Positions 15,966 to 23,854 of a stretch of DNA of 64,000 nucleotides are shown here, in pieces. The position numbers and the translations under genes are program-made. Source of the stretch: JANWHQ01 sp963775275 (GTDB taxonomy: Bacteria; Pseudomonadota; Alphaproteobacteria; Caulobacterales; Caulobacteraceae); assembly GCA_963775275.1 (NCBI GenBank), contig CAVZII010000005.1:3782001-3846000 (forward strand), in the 5' to 3' direction. The first letter of the stretch is position 1. Every line of letters begins with the position of its first letter. Below the pieces are notes generated by a model that saw nothing but the letters and a program-made list of their open reading frames with translations, had not been told where the DNA came from and searched no databases.

Positions 15966-18098
15966 ATGAACGTTCAATTGTGGCTGGTCATCGCCGCGGG
16001 ACTGCTGGCGGTGCTGTACGGCGTCATACAGTCGAGCGCCCTGATGCGGGCGCCCACCGGCACCGACAAGATGCGTGAGATCGCCGCCGCCATCCAGGAA
16101 GGCGCCCAGGCCTATCTGCGCCGCCAGTACACCACCATCGCCATGGTCGGAGCGGTGATCCTGATCGCCGTCTTCGTGCTGATCGGCTGGCGCGCGGCGC
16201 TCGGCTTCTTCATCGGGGCCGTGCTCTCCGGCGCGGCAGGGTTCGCCGGGATGCTGATCTCGGTCAGGGCCAACGTCCGCACCGCCCAGGCGGCGTCCGA
16301 GAGCCTGGACAAGGGCCTCTCCATCGCCTTCCGCTCAGGCGCGGTGACCGGAATGCTGGTGGCGGGCTTCGCCCTGGTCGGCGTGGCCGGCTACTACTTC
16401 ATCCTGACCGGGCCGATGGGCCTGGAGCGCACGAGCCGCGACGTGATCAACTCCATGGTCGCGCTCGGCTTCGGGGCCTCGCTGATCTCGATCTTCGCCC
16501 GTCTCGGCGGCGGCATCTTCACCAAGGGCGCCGACGTGGGCGGCGACATGGTGGGCAAGGTCGAGGCCGGCATTCCCGAGGACGATCCCCGCAACGCCGC
16601 GACGATCGCGGACAACGTGGGCGACAACGTCGGCGACTGCGCCGGCATGGCTGCGGACCTGTTCGAGACCTATGCGGTGACCACCGTCGCCACCATGGTG
16701 CTGGCCGCGATCTTCTTCCGCGATACGGCCAACGTCGAAGCGATGATGCTGCTGCCGCTGGCCATCTGCGGCGTCTGCGTCCTGACCTCGATCGTGGGCT
16801 CGTTCTTCGTGCGCCTGGGCAAGAGCCGCAACATCATGCGCGCACTCTACCAGGGCCTGATCGTGACCGGCGTTCTGTCGATCGGCGCCGTCTGGTGGGT
16901 GGTCCACGCGCTCGCGCCCGACGGCGTGATGGTGGGCGACAAGGCGATCAGCGCCAACGCCCTGTTCGGCTGCGGCCTGGTGGGCCTGGCCGTCACTACC
17001 CTGATCGTGATGATCACCGAGTACTACACCGGCACGAATTTCGCGCCGGTGAAGTCGATCGCCCGCGCCTCGGTCGCCGGCCACGGCACCAATGTGATCC
17101 AGGGCCTGGCGGTGTCTCTGGAGTCCACGGCCCTGCCGGCGCTGGTGATCATCATCGGCATCATCATCACCTTCAAGCTCGCTGGGCTGTTCGGCGTGGC
17201 GGTGGCGACGACCACCATGCTCTCCCTGGCCGGCTTCATCGTGGCGTTGGACGCCTTCGGCCCCGTTACCGACAACGCCGGCGGCATCGCCGAGATGGCG
17301 GGCCTTCCCAAGGAGGTCCGGGTCTCGACCGACGCGCTGGACGCGGTGGGCAACACCACCAAGGCCGTCACCAAGGGCTACGCCATCGGCTCGGCGGGCC
17401 TGGGTGCGCTGGTGCTGTTCGCGGCCTACACCCAGGACCTGAAGTTCTTCTCCGCGCCCGAGAACGCGGGCCAGTTCCCGTATTTCAGCGGCCTGGAGGG
17501 CCAGATCGCGTTCGACCTCTCGAACCCCTACGTGGTGGTGGGCCTGTTCTTCGGGGGCCTTCTGCCGTTCCTGTTCGGGGGCCTGTCGATGACCGCCGTC
17601 GGCCGCGCGGCCGGCGCGGTCGTGGAGGAAGTCCGCCGGCAGTTCCGCGAGATCCCCGGCATCATGGAGTTCAAGGCCAAGCCCGACTACGCCAAGGCCG
17701 TGGACCTGCTGACCAAGGCGGCGATCCGCGAGATGATCGTGCCCTCGCTGCTGCCGGTGGCCTCGCCGATCGTCCTGTTCGTGCTCATCAACTGGATCGC
17801 CGGCAAGGCCGAGGCCTTCGCCTCGCTCGGCGCCATGCTGATGGGGGTGATCGTGACGGGCCTGTTCGTCGCCATCTCGATGACGTCGGGCGGCGGCGCG
17901 TGGGACAACGCCAAGAAGTACATCGAGGAAGGCGCGTTCGGCGGCAAGGGCTCGGAGGCCCACAAGGCGGCCGTCACCGGCGACACCGTCGGCGACCCCT
18001 ACAAGGACACCGCCGGCCCGGCGGTGAACCCGATGATCAAGATCACCAACATCGTGGCCCTGCTGCTGCTGGCGGTGCTGGCCCACCGGTTCGGCTGA
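15966..18098 (+). CDS. hppA: proton-translocating membrane pyrophosphatase (K+-independent type)
   Basis: 710 aa with about 16 membrane segments. It hydrolyses PPi and pumps H+ across the inner membrane. The PPi-binding region has 'DVGGDMVGKVEAGIPEDDPR' and 'ADNVGDNVGDCAGMAADLFE', and the C-terminus has 'GDTVGDPYKDTAGPAVNPMI'. In 'GNTTKAVTKGYAIGSA' the position that is Ala in K+-dependent enzymes is Lys (K466 here), so it belongs to the K+-independent H+-pumping group. ATG at 15966; the gene stands alone, with a terminator at 18126-18150. Confidence 0.96.
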   Translation: MNVQLWLVIAAGLLAVLYGVIQSSALMRAPTGTDKMREIAAAIQEGAQAYLRRQYTTIAMVGAVILIAVFVLIGWRAALGFFIGAVLSGAAGFAGMLISVRANVRTAQAASESLDKGLSIAFRSGAVTGMLVAGFALVGVAGYYFILTGPMGLERTSRDVINSMVALGFGASLISIFARLGGGIFTKGADVGGDMVGKVEAGIPEDDPRNAATIADNVGDNVGDCAGMAADLFETYAVTTVATMVLAAIFFRDTANVEAMMLLPLAICGVCVLTSIVGSFFVRLGKSRNIMRALYQGLIVTGVLSIGAVWWVVHALAPDGVMVGDKAISANALFGCGLVGLAVTTLIVMITEYYTGTNFAPVKSIARASVAGHGTNVIQGLAVSLESTALPALVIIIGIIITFKLAGLFGVAVATTTMLSLAGFIVALDAFGPVTDNAGGIAEMAGLPKEVRVSTDALDAVGNTTKAVTKGYAIGSAGLGALVLFAAYTQDLKFFSAPENAGQFPYFSGLEGQIAFDLSNPYVVVGLFFGGLLPFLFGGLSMTAVGRAAGAVVEEVRRQFREIPGIMEFKAKPDYAKAVDLLTKAAIREMIVPSLLPVASPIVLFVLINWIAGKAEAFASLGAMLMGVIVTGLFVAISMTSGGGAWDNAKKYIEEGAFGGKGSEAHKAAVTGDTVGDPYKDTAGPAVNPMIKITNIVALLLLAVLAHRFG

Positions 18099-18125
18099 TC
18101 CAGACTTCCAGCCAAGGCTACGGGA

Positions 18126-18150
18126 GCCGCCCTTCGGGGCGGCTTCTTCG
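18126..18150 (+). terminator. Rho-independent terminator of hppA
   Basis: GCCGCCC-TTCG-GGGCGGC (18126-18143) is a 7-bp GC stem with a UUCG tetraloop followed by TTCTTCGTTT, 28 bp after the hppA stop. The T-run is interrupted but the structure is typical. Confidence 0.75.
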
Positions 18151-18208
18151 TTTCCGGCGCCTGTTGTGGTGTCTTGACGGCGAGCTGCACCGAGCCCCCA
18201 AGCGGGGC

Positions 18209-18238
18209 TTGACTCACCCACAGGAACATTTAGAGAAC
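18209..18238 (+). promoter_or_regulatory. ssb promoter with LexA (SOS) box
   Basis: GAAC-ATTTAGA-GAAC (18224-18238) is an exact match to the alphaproteobacterial LexA operator GAAC-N7-GAAC. A sigma-70-like promoter TTGACT (18209-18214), 16 bp, TAGAGA (18231-18236) overlaps it, so LexA binding would cover the -10 element. The -35 hexamer also contains a GANTC site (GACTC, 18211-18215), open to CcrM methylation. The ssb start is 80 bp downstream. Confidence 0.75.
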
Positions 18239-18318
18239 ACTTTGAACCGGTAACGGGGTGCGTCTAGGGTCCGACAAGGCGGGCCCGGGCGGCCTGGACG
18301 AAGCGAGGGAGGGCTCCG

Positions 18319-18786
18319 ATGGCGGGCAGCGTCAACAAGGTCATCCTGGTCGGCAATCTGGGCGCGGACCCCGAGATCCGCACGCTCAACTCCGGCGACC
18401 GCGTCGCCAACCTCCGGATCGCCACGTCCGAGACCTGGCGCGACCGGGCCAGCGGCGAGCGCAAGGAGCGCACCGAGTGGCATAGGGTGGTGATCTTCAA
18501 CGAGAACCTGGTGAAGGTCGCCGAGAGCTACCTGAAGAAGGGCTCCAAGGTCTACATCGAGGGGGCGCTGCAGACCCGCAAGTGGCAGGACCAGTCCGGC
18601 CAGGACAAGTATTCCACCGAGGTGGTGCTGCAGAAGTTCCGCGGCGAGCTGACGATGCTCGACGGTCGCGGCGAGGGCGGCGGCGGTGGCGACGACTACG
18701 GCGGCGGCGGCGGCTTCCAGCGCGCCCAGCCCTCCGGCCCGAAGGAGAGCTTCTCGGCCGACCTCGACGACGAAATCCCGTTCTAG
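18319..18786 (+). CDS. ssb: single-stranded DNA-binding protein
   Basis: 155 aa. N-terminal OB fold (residues 1-110: 'AGSVNKVILVGNLGADPEIR', 'WHRVVIFNENLVKVAESYLK', 'KGSKVYIEGALQTRKWQDQS'), a short Gly-rich linker (about 118-135), and the acidic interaction tail 'DLDDEIPF' that recruits repair and replication proteins. GAGGGAGGG precedes the ATG. The LexA box in its promoter indicates damage induction. It stands alone; hppA upstream has its own terminator. Confidence 0.97.
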   Translation: MAGSVNKVILVGNLGADPEIRTLNSGDRVANLRIATSETWRDRASGERKERTEWHRVVIFNENLVKVAESYLKKGSKVYIEGALQTRKWQDQSGQDKYSTEVVLQKFRGELTMLDGRGEGGGGGDDYGGGGGFQRAQPSGPKESFSADLDDEIPF

Positions 18787-18832
18787 GCGCGCATAAAGGT
18801 CCAGCGTCAGAGCGTGTGACCGGGTCGAGAAC

Positions 18833-19234
18833 ATGGTCCACGAACCACACGAACCACACGAACGGGTGATCTATCCGGAAGAGGCATTCCGGATCCAGGG
18901 CGCCATCTTCGAGGTCAATCGTGAGATGGGAGCCGGCTTCCTGGAGGCCGTCTATCAGGAATGCCTGGCGCTTGAGTTCGCGGCGCGGGCGATACCGTTC
19001 GTTGCCTCGCGGCCGTTGGCCTTGGCCTACAAGGGAAGACCCCTGCGGCAGACGTACGTCCCGGACTTTGTCTGCTTCGACAAGATCGTCGTGGAGTTGA
19101 AGGCGTTGAGGGAGTTGGCGCCGGAACACAGGGCTCAGGTGTTGAATTATCTCAAGGCATCCGGTCTGAGACTCGGCCTTCTGGTCAACTTTGGATGCAT
19201 GCCCAAGGCGCGCGTGGAGAGACTGGTTCTCTGA
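18833..19234 (+). CDS. GxxExxY family protein inside perfect inverted repeats
   Basis: 133 aa. It belongs to the GxxExxY family (TIGR04256-like): 'MGAGFLEAVYQECLALEF' holds the name-giving G-x-x-E-x-x-Y, and the second half 'YVPDFVCFDKIVVELKAL' has a D...ExK arrangement of the PD-(D/E)xK nuclease fold. Function is not established in the family. Its first ten codons (MVHEPHEPHE) are encoded by an inverted repeat arm (18834-18855), and the matching arm lies 8 bp after the stop (19242-19263). No GGAGG precedes the ATG; translation signals are weak. The gene interrupts an otherwise conserved housekeeping stretch, consistent with insertion as a small unit. Confidence 0.82.
   Translation: MVHEPHEPHERVIYPEEAFRIQGAIFEVNREMGAGFLEAVYQECLALEFAARAIPFVASRPLALAYKGRPLRQTYVPDFVCFDKIVVELKALRELAPEHRAQVLNYLKASGLRLGLLVNFGCMPKARVERLVL
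18834..18855 (+). repeat. left arm of 22-bp inverted repeat flanking the GxxExxY gene
   Basis: The 22 bases at 18834-18855, starting TGGTCCACGAACC, are the exact reverse complement of 19242-19263. The arm itself contains two copies of CACGAACC-like 9-mers, continued by a third (18857-18864). It overlaps the start codon of the enclosed gene. Confidence 0.9.
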
Positions 19235-19241
19235 AGGCGCC

Positions 19242-19263
19242 GGTTCGTGTGGTTCGTGGACCA
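19242..19263 (-). repeat. right arm of 22-bp inverted repeat flanking the GxxExxY gene
   Basis: Starts GGTTCGTGTGGTTCG and ends GGACCA; it is the exact reverse complement of 18834-18855. It lies just after the stop of the GxxExxY gene. The unit bounded by the two arms is 430 bp. I see no clear target-site duplication outside the arms. Confidence 0.9.
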
Positions 19264-19333
19264 CTCTTCAGGACGCGAGTTCCGTATGTGGCTGTGACTG
19301 GCGCAGGGCGCGGCGCTGGGGTAGCTCGCGGCT

Positions 19334-20248
19334 ATGGCCGCACGCTCCAATTCTCCCTTCAGCTTGGCGGAGTGGGCGGCGATCTGGGCCATCGTCGTGG
19401 TCTGGGGCGTCAACAACGCCGGGGCCAAGCTGGCCACCGAGGCCCTGCCGCCCCTTCTGGTGGGCGGCGTGCGGTTCCTCGTAGCCCTCGTCATCCTCCT
19501 GCCGTTCATCAAGCCGCCGTTTCCGGACTGGAGGGGCTTCCTGCCGGTGATCCTGATCATGGGGCCGATCCACTTCGGCCTCGTCTACTGGGGCTTCGCG
19601 CTCGCCCATAACCTCAGCCTGTTCAGCGTCTCGCTGCAGCTATGGATTCCTCTGACGGCGCTGTACGCCTGGCTGATCCTGCGCGAGGCCATGCCACGCC
19701 TGGCGATCGGCGGCATGGTCGTCGCCTTCGCCGGCGTCGCCTTCATGACCCTGGACCCGCGCGCCGCCGGGGACGTCAAGGCGGTGCTGGTGGGCCTGGT
19801 CGCCAGCAATTTCTGGGCGCTGGGCACAGTGCTGGTCCGCCGCCTGCCGCCGGTCCGGGCGCTGAAGGTCCAGGGCTGCGTCTCCCTGGCGGCGGCGCCG
19901 ATCCTGCTGATCTCGGCCTTCGCCACCGAACCGCATCTGGGCGCGAGCGCGAAGGCCGCGAGCCCCCTGGTCTGGGCGAGCATCGTCTACGCCGGCGCGG
20001 TGTCCTCGGTCGGCGCCACGGTCGCCCTGTTCTGGCTGGTCCAGAGGCGCGAAGCCGGCCGCTTCTCTCCGTATCTCCTGACCACCCCGCTGGTCAGCTC
20101 GGCGCTCGGCGTGAGCTTCTTCGGGGATGTCCTGACGCCGCGGCTGATCATCGGAGGCCTGGCGACGCTGGTGGGCGTGGCGCTGGTGGCGCTGGTCGAG
20201 CGGCGCCGCACGGCGGGCGGCCGTGGCGCCGAGCTCGCCGCGACCTAG
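19334..20248 (+). CDS. EamA/DMT-superfamily membrane transporter
   Basis: 304 aa with ten predicted membrane segments in two EamA repeats. The first repeat begins 'AIWAIVVVWGVNNAGAKLA' and has 'GGVRFLVALVILLPF'; the second begins near 'VLVGLVASNFWALGTVLVRR' and ends 'GLATLVGVALVALVERRR'. Members export or import small metabolites (amino acids, sugars, purines); the substrate cannot be read from sequence. ATG at 19334 is 70 bp after the right inverted-repeat arm, so the insertion of the GxxExxY unit may have altered its upstream region. Confidence 0.88.
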   Translation: MAARSNSPFSLAEWAAIWAIVVVWGVNNAGAKLATEALPPLLVGGVRFLVALVILLPFIKPPFPDWRGFLPVILIMGPIHFGLVYWGFALAHNLSLFSVSLQLWIPLTALYAWLILREAMPRLAIGGMVVAFAGVAFMTLDPRAAGDVKAVLVGLVASNFWALGTVLVRRLPPVRALKVQGCVSLAAAPILLISAFATEPHLGASAKAASPLVWASIVYAGAVSSVGATVALFWLVQRREAGRFSPYLLTTPLVSSALGVSFFGDVLTPRLIIGGLATLVGVALVALVERRRTAGGRGAELAAT

Positions 20249-20457
20249 GGCGGCGGCCAAGGGCGGGGGCGTTCCCGTCGCCGCCCGGGTCCGGATGCGT
20301 CCTCGAGGAGCGTTCCGGCCCTCAGAGCCGGTTGAATCAGGAGGTTTTCTTCGCCTGGCCCGGAACGTCCGCCCACCGTTCCAGTAGAGCCCGCGAAACG
20401 GCTGCGAGGAAGCCAGGGCCGATGCCGGCGAAGTGCTTGGCGGACGGCCCGCGGGGT

Positions 20458-20486
20458 TTGGATCGCCAGCGCCGAGATGCTAGAAA
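20458..20486 (+). promoter_or_regulatory. candidate gyrA promoter
   Basis: TTGGAT (20458-20463), 17 bp, TAGAAA (20481-20486), 40 bp before the gyrA start. Two GANTC sites lie in the same intergenic region (20334-20338 and 20506-20510), so CcrM/GcrA-type cell-cycle input is possible. Read by eye only. Confidence 0.4.
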
Positions 20487-20525
20487 TTCAGCCCACAAAC
20501 TCTTGCGATTCCCAGAACTTTTCCC

Positions 20526-23354
20526 TTGAGCGACGACAGCGGCATACCCCCTTCCGAGGGCGCACCGGACGACCGCAAAGGCGGCGTCGCGCCGATCGCG
20601 ATCGAGGACGAGCTCAAGCGCTCGTATCTTGACTATGCGATGAGCGTGATCGTCTCGCGCGCCCTGCCGGACGCGCGCGACGGCCTGAAGCCCGTTCACC
20701 GGCGCATCCTGTATTCCATGGCCGAGCAGGGCCACACGCCCGACCACCGCTACGTGAAGTCGGCGGTCGTGGTCGGCGACGTCATGGGCAAGTACCACCC
20801 GCACGGGGACCAGGCGATCTATGACGCCCTGGTGCGGATGGCCCAGCCGTTCTCGATGGGCCTGCCGCTGATCGACGGGCAGGGCAATTTCGGCTCGGTC
20901 GACGGCGATCCGCCCGCCCAGATGCGCTATACCGAGTGCCGCATGGCCAAGGCCGCGATGGCCCTGGTCCAGGACATCGACCAGGACACCGTCGACTTCC
21001 AGGACAACTACGACGGCTCCAAGCAGGAGCCCGAGGTCCTGCCGGCCCGGTTCCCGAACCTCCTGGTCAACGGCGCCGGCGGCATCGCCGTGGGCATGGC
21101 CACCAATGTGCCGCCGCACAACCTCGGCGAAGTCATCGACGCCTGCCTGGCCATCATCGACAACCCCGACGTCGGCCTGGACGAGCTGCTCGAGATCGTG
21201 CCCGGGCCGGACTTCCCCACCGGCGGCGAGATCATCGGCCGCTCGGGCGCGCGCCAGGCGCTGATGACCGGGCGCGGGTCGGTGATCATGCGCGGCTCCA
21301 GCCACATCGAGGAGCTGAGAAAGGACCGCGAGGCGATCATCATCACCGCCATCCCCTATCAGGTGAACAAGTCGAGCCTGGTCGAGCGGATCGCCGAACT
21401 GGTGCGCGACAAGCGCGTCGAGGGCGTGGCCGATCTCAGGGACGAGAGCGACCGCCAGGGCATGCGGGTGGTGGTCGAGCTCAAGCGTGACGCTGCCGCC
21501 GATGTGGTGCTGAACCAGCTCCACCGGTTCACGCCGCTGCAGAGCTCGTTCGGCGTGAACATGCTGGCGCTGAACCGCGGCCGGCCCGAGCAGCTCGGCC
21601 TGAAGCCCCTGCTGGACGCGTTCCTGGAGTTCCGCGAGGAGGTGATCGTCCGGCGCACGCGCCACGACCTCAACGAGGCGCGCGACCGCGGCCACGTCCT
21701 GGCGGGCCTGTCGATCGCCGTGGCCAACATCGACGAGGTGATCCGGATCATCCGCTCGTCGCAGGATCCGGCCGAGGCGCGCGAGCGCCTGGTCGCGCGC
21801 GACTGGCCGGTCGGGGACATGATGCCTCTGATCGAGCTGATCGCGGATCCGCGCACGGTGGTCGTCGACGGCGCGAGGGTGCGCCTGACGGAGGAGCAGG
21901 CCCGGGCGATCCTGGCGTTGACCCTGTCGCGCCTGACCGGCCTGGGACGCGACGAGATCTTCGAAGAGGGCTCCAAACTGGCCACGGCGATCCAGGGCTT
22001 TCTGGACATCCTGTCCTCGCGCGCGCGGGTGATGCAGATCGTCCGCGAGGAGCTGGCGGAGGCGCGCGAGGCCTTCGCCATTCCGCGGCGGACCCAGATC
22101 ATGGAGGGCGAGGCCGAGCTCGAGGACGAGGACCTGATCCCGCGCGAGGACATGGTCGTCACCGTGACCCACTCGGGCTATGTCAAGCGCACGCCGCTGG
22201 CGACCTACCGGACCCAGGCGCGGGGCGGCAAGGGCCGCTCGGGCATGTCGACCAAGGAGGAGGACGCGGTGGTCCGCGTCTTCGCCGCCTCGACCCACGC
22301 CCCGGTGCTGTTCTTCTCGTCCGAAGGCAAGGTCTACACGCTCAAGGTCTGGCGCCTGCCGATCGGCCCGCCGAACGCCCGCGGCAAGGCGTTCGTGAAC
22401 CTGCTGCCGCTCGAAGGGGGCGAAAGCATCACCACCATCCTGCCCTTGTCCGAGGATGAGGCGACGTGGGACCGGATGGACGTGATGTTCGCCACCCAGT
22501 CCGGCGACGTGCGGCGCAACAAGCTGTCGGACTTCCAGCGGATCAACCGCAACGGCAAGATCGCCATGAAGCTGGAGACCGACGACCACATCGTGGGCGT
22601 GAACGTCTGCACCGACGCCCAGGACGTCCTGCTGACCACGGCCCAGGGGCGCTGCATCCGCTTCGCCGTCGGGGACGTGCGTGTCTTCGCCGGCCGCGAG
22701 TCCACGGGCGTGCGAGGGATCAGGCTGGCCGACGGGGACCGCGTCATCTCCATGGCGATCCTCAGGTCGGTCGACATCACGCCCGAAGAGCGCCGCGCCT
22801 ACCTCAAGCACGCCGCCGCCATGCGCCGGGTCACCGGCGAGGGCGGCGAGGACGAGATCGAGACGGCGGCGACCGCCGACGAGGGGGATGAGGGCGAAGG
22901 GGAGGCCGACCTGAGGCCTGACCGGATCGTGGAGCTCGATGCGGCGGCCGAGACGATCCTGACCGTCGACTCCGAGGGCTTCGGCAAGCGCACCCTGGCC
23001 TACGACTACCGGCGCACGGGCCGCGGCGGCCAGGGCCTGATCGCCCACGACCTCGCCCGCGGCGGGCGCGTGGTCGCCGCCTTCCCGGTGGAGGCGCAGG
23101 ACGAGGTGCTGCTGGTCACCGACGCCGGCCAGCTGATCCGCGTGCCGGTCGAGGGCATCCGCATCGCTTCGCGCAACACCCGTGGCGTCACCATCTTCCG
23201 CACCGCCGAGGACGAGCATGTGGTGGCCGTGGAGCGCGTCGAAGGCGAAGCGGCCGGGGCGGGCGCCGACGAGGAAGACGGGGAAGGCGGAGAAGGCGGC
23301 GAAGGCGGAGAAGGCGGAGAAGGCGGAGAAGGCGGAGAAGGCGAGGCCGGATGA
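20526..23354 (+). CDS. gyrA: DNA gyrase subunit A
   Basis: 942 aa. Breakage-reunion subunit of gyrase: winged helix and tower with catalytic Tyr135 in 'AQMRYTECRM', the quinolone-determining loop 'GKYHPHGDQAIYDALVRMA', and a C-terminal beta-pinwheel with GyrA box 'QARGGKG'. The residue equivalent to E. coli Ser83 is Gln96; the Asp87 equivalent is Asp100. An acidic insert lies near 'EIETAATADEGDEGEGEADL', and the C-terminus ends in six Gly-Gly-Glu repeats encoded by a 9-bp tandem repeat. The start is TTG at 20526, the only start consistent with the N-terminal length; no strong RBS is visible. The stop overlaps the coaD ATG. Confidence 0.96.
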   Translation: MSDDSGIPPSEGAPDDRKGGVAPIAIEDELKRSYLDYAMSVIVSRALPDARDGLKPVHRRILYSMAEQGHTPDHRYVKSAVVVGDVMGKYHPHGDQAIYDALVRMAQPFSMGLPLIDGQGNFGSVDGDPPAQMRYTECRMAKAAMALVQDIDQDTVDFQDNYDGSKQEPEVLPARFPNLLVNGAGGIAVGMATNVPPHNLGEVIDACLAIIDNPDVGLDELLEIVPGPDFPTGGEIIGRSGARQALMTGRGSVIMRGSSHIEELRKDREAIIITAIPYQVNKSSLVERIAELVRDKRVEGVADLRDESDRQGMRVVVELKRDAAADVVLNQLHRFTPLQSSFGVNMLALNRGRPEQLGLKPLLDAFLEFREEVIVRRTRHDLNEARDRGHVLAGLSIAVANIDEVIRIIRSSQDPAEARERLVARDWPVGDMMPLIELIADPRTVVVDGARVRLTEEQARAILALTLSRLTGLGRDEIFEEGSKLATAIQGFLDILSSRARVMQIVREELAEAREAFAIPRRTQIMEGEAELEDEDLIPREDMVVTVTHSGYVKRTPLATYRTQARGGKGRSGMSTKEEDAVVRVFAASTHAPVLFFSSEGKVYTLKVWRLPIGPPNARGKAFVNLLPLEGGESITTILPLSEDEATWDRMDVMFATQSGDVRRNKLSDFQRINRNGKIAMKLETDDHIVGVNVCTDAQDVLLTTAQGRCIRFAVGDVRVFAGRESTGVRGIRLADGDRVISMAILRSVDITPEERRAYLKHAAAMRRVTGEGGEDEIETAATADEGDEGEGEADLRPDRIVELDAAAETILTVDSEGFGKRTLAYDYRRTGRGGQGLIAHDLARGGRVVAAFPVEAQDEVLLVTDAGQLIRVPVEGIRIASRNTRGVTIFRTAEDEHVVAVERVEGEAAGAGADEEDGEGGEGGEGGEGGEGGEGGEGEAG
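23287..23340 (+). repeat. 9-bp tandem repeat in the 3' end of gyrA
   Basis: Six in-frame copies of GGCGGAGAA (the second reads GGCGGCGAA) encode (Gly-Gly-Glu)6 at the GyrA C-terminus. Near-identical units of this kind can vary in number by slippage without breaking the frame. Confidence 0.9.
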
Positions 23355-23854
23355 CCACGCGGACGGGCCTCTACGCGGGGACCTTCGATCCCATCACCAA
23401 CGGCCACATCGACATCATCGAGCGGGCCGTGAAGCTGGTGGACCGCCTGGTGATCGGGGTCGCGGCCAATCGGGACAAGGGACCGCTGTTCGGGCTCGAC
23501 GAGCGGGTCGAGATGGTCCGCCGCGAGGCGGAGCGGAGCGCCAACGGCTCCGAGGTGGTGGTGCGGCCGTTCGCGAACCTCACCATGCACTTCGCCAAGG
23601 AGGTCGGCGCCTCGATCATCATCCGGGGCCTGAGGGCCGCGCCGGACTTCGAGTACGAATTCCAGCTGACGGCGATGAACAAGCAGCTCGACCCCGACAT
23701 CGAGACGGTGTTCCTGATGGCCGCGTCGAGCCACCAGGCGATCGCGTCCAGCCTGGTCAAGGAGATCGCGAGGCTCGGCGGCGACATCTCGCCGTTCGTG
23801 CCGCCTGGCGTCGCCGAGCGTCTGAAGGCCAAGTTCGGGAACGCGGGCGGGTGA
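23351..23854 (+). CDS. coaD: phosphopantetheine adenylyltransferase
   Basis: 167 aa, canonical length. It transfers AMP from ATP to 4'-phosphopantetheine, the penultimate CoA step. The nucleotidyltransferase motif 'AGTFDPITNGHIDIIERA' with T/HxGH is at the N-terminus, followed by 'EFQLTAMNKQLDPDIETVFL' and 'SSHQAIASSLVKEIARLGGD' near the C-terminus. ATG overlaps the gyrA stop (ATGA), and its own stop overlaps the GTG of the next gene (GTGA), so gyrA-coaD-ppi are probably coupled in one transcript. Confidence 0.96.
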   Translation: MTTRTGLYAGTFDPITNGHIDIIERAVKLVDRLVIGVAANRDKGPLFGLDERVEMVRREAERSANGSEVVVRPFANLTMHFAKEVGASIIIRGLRAAPDFEYEFQLTAMNKQLDPDIETVFLMAASSHQAIASSLVKEIARLGGDISPFVPPGVAERLKAKFGNAGG

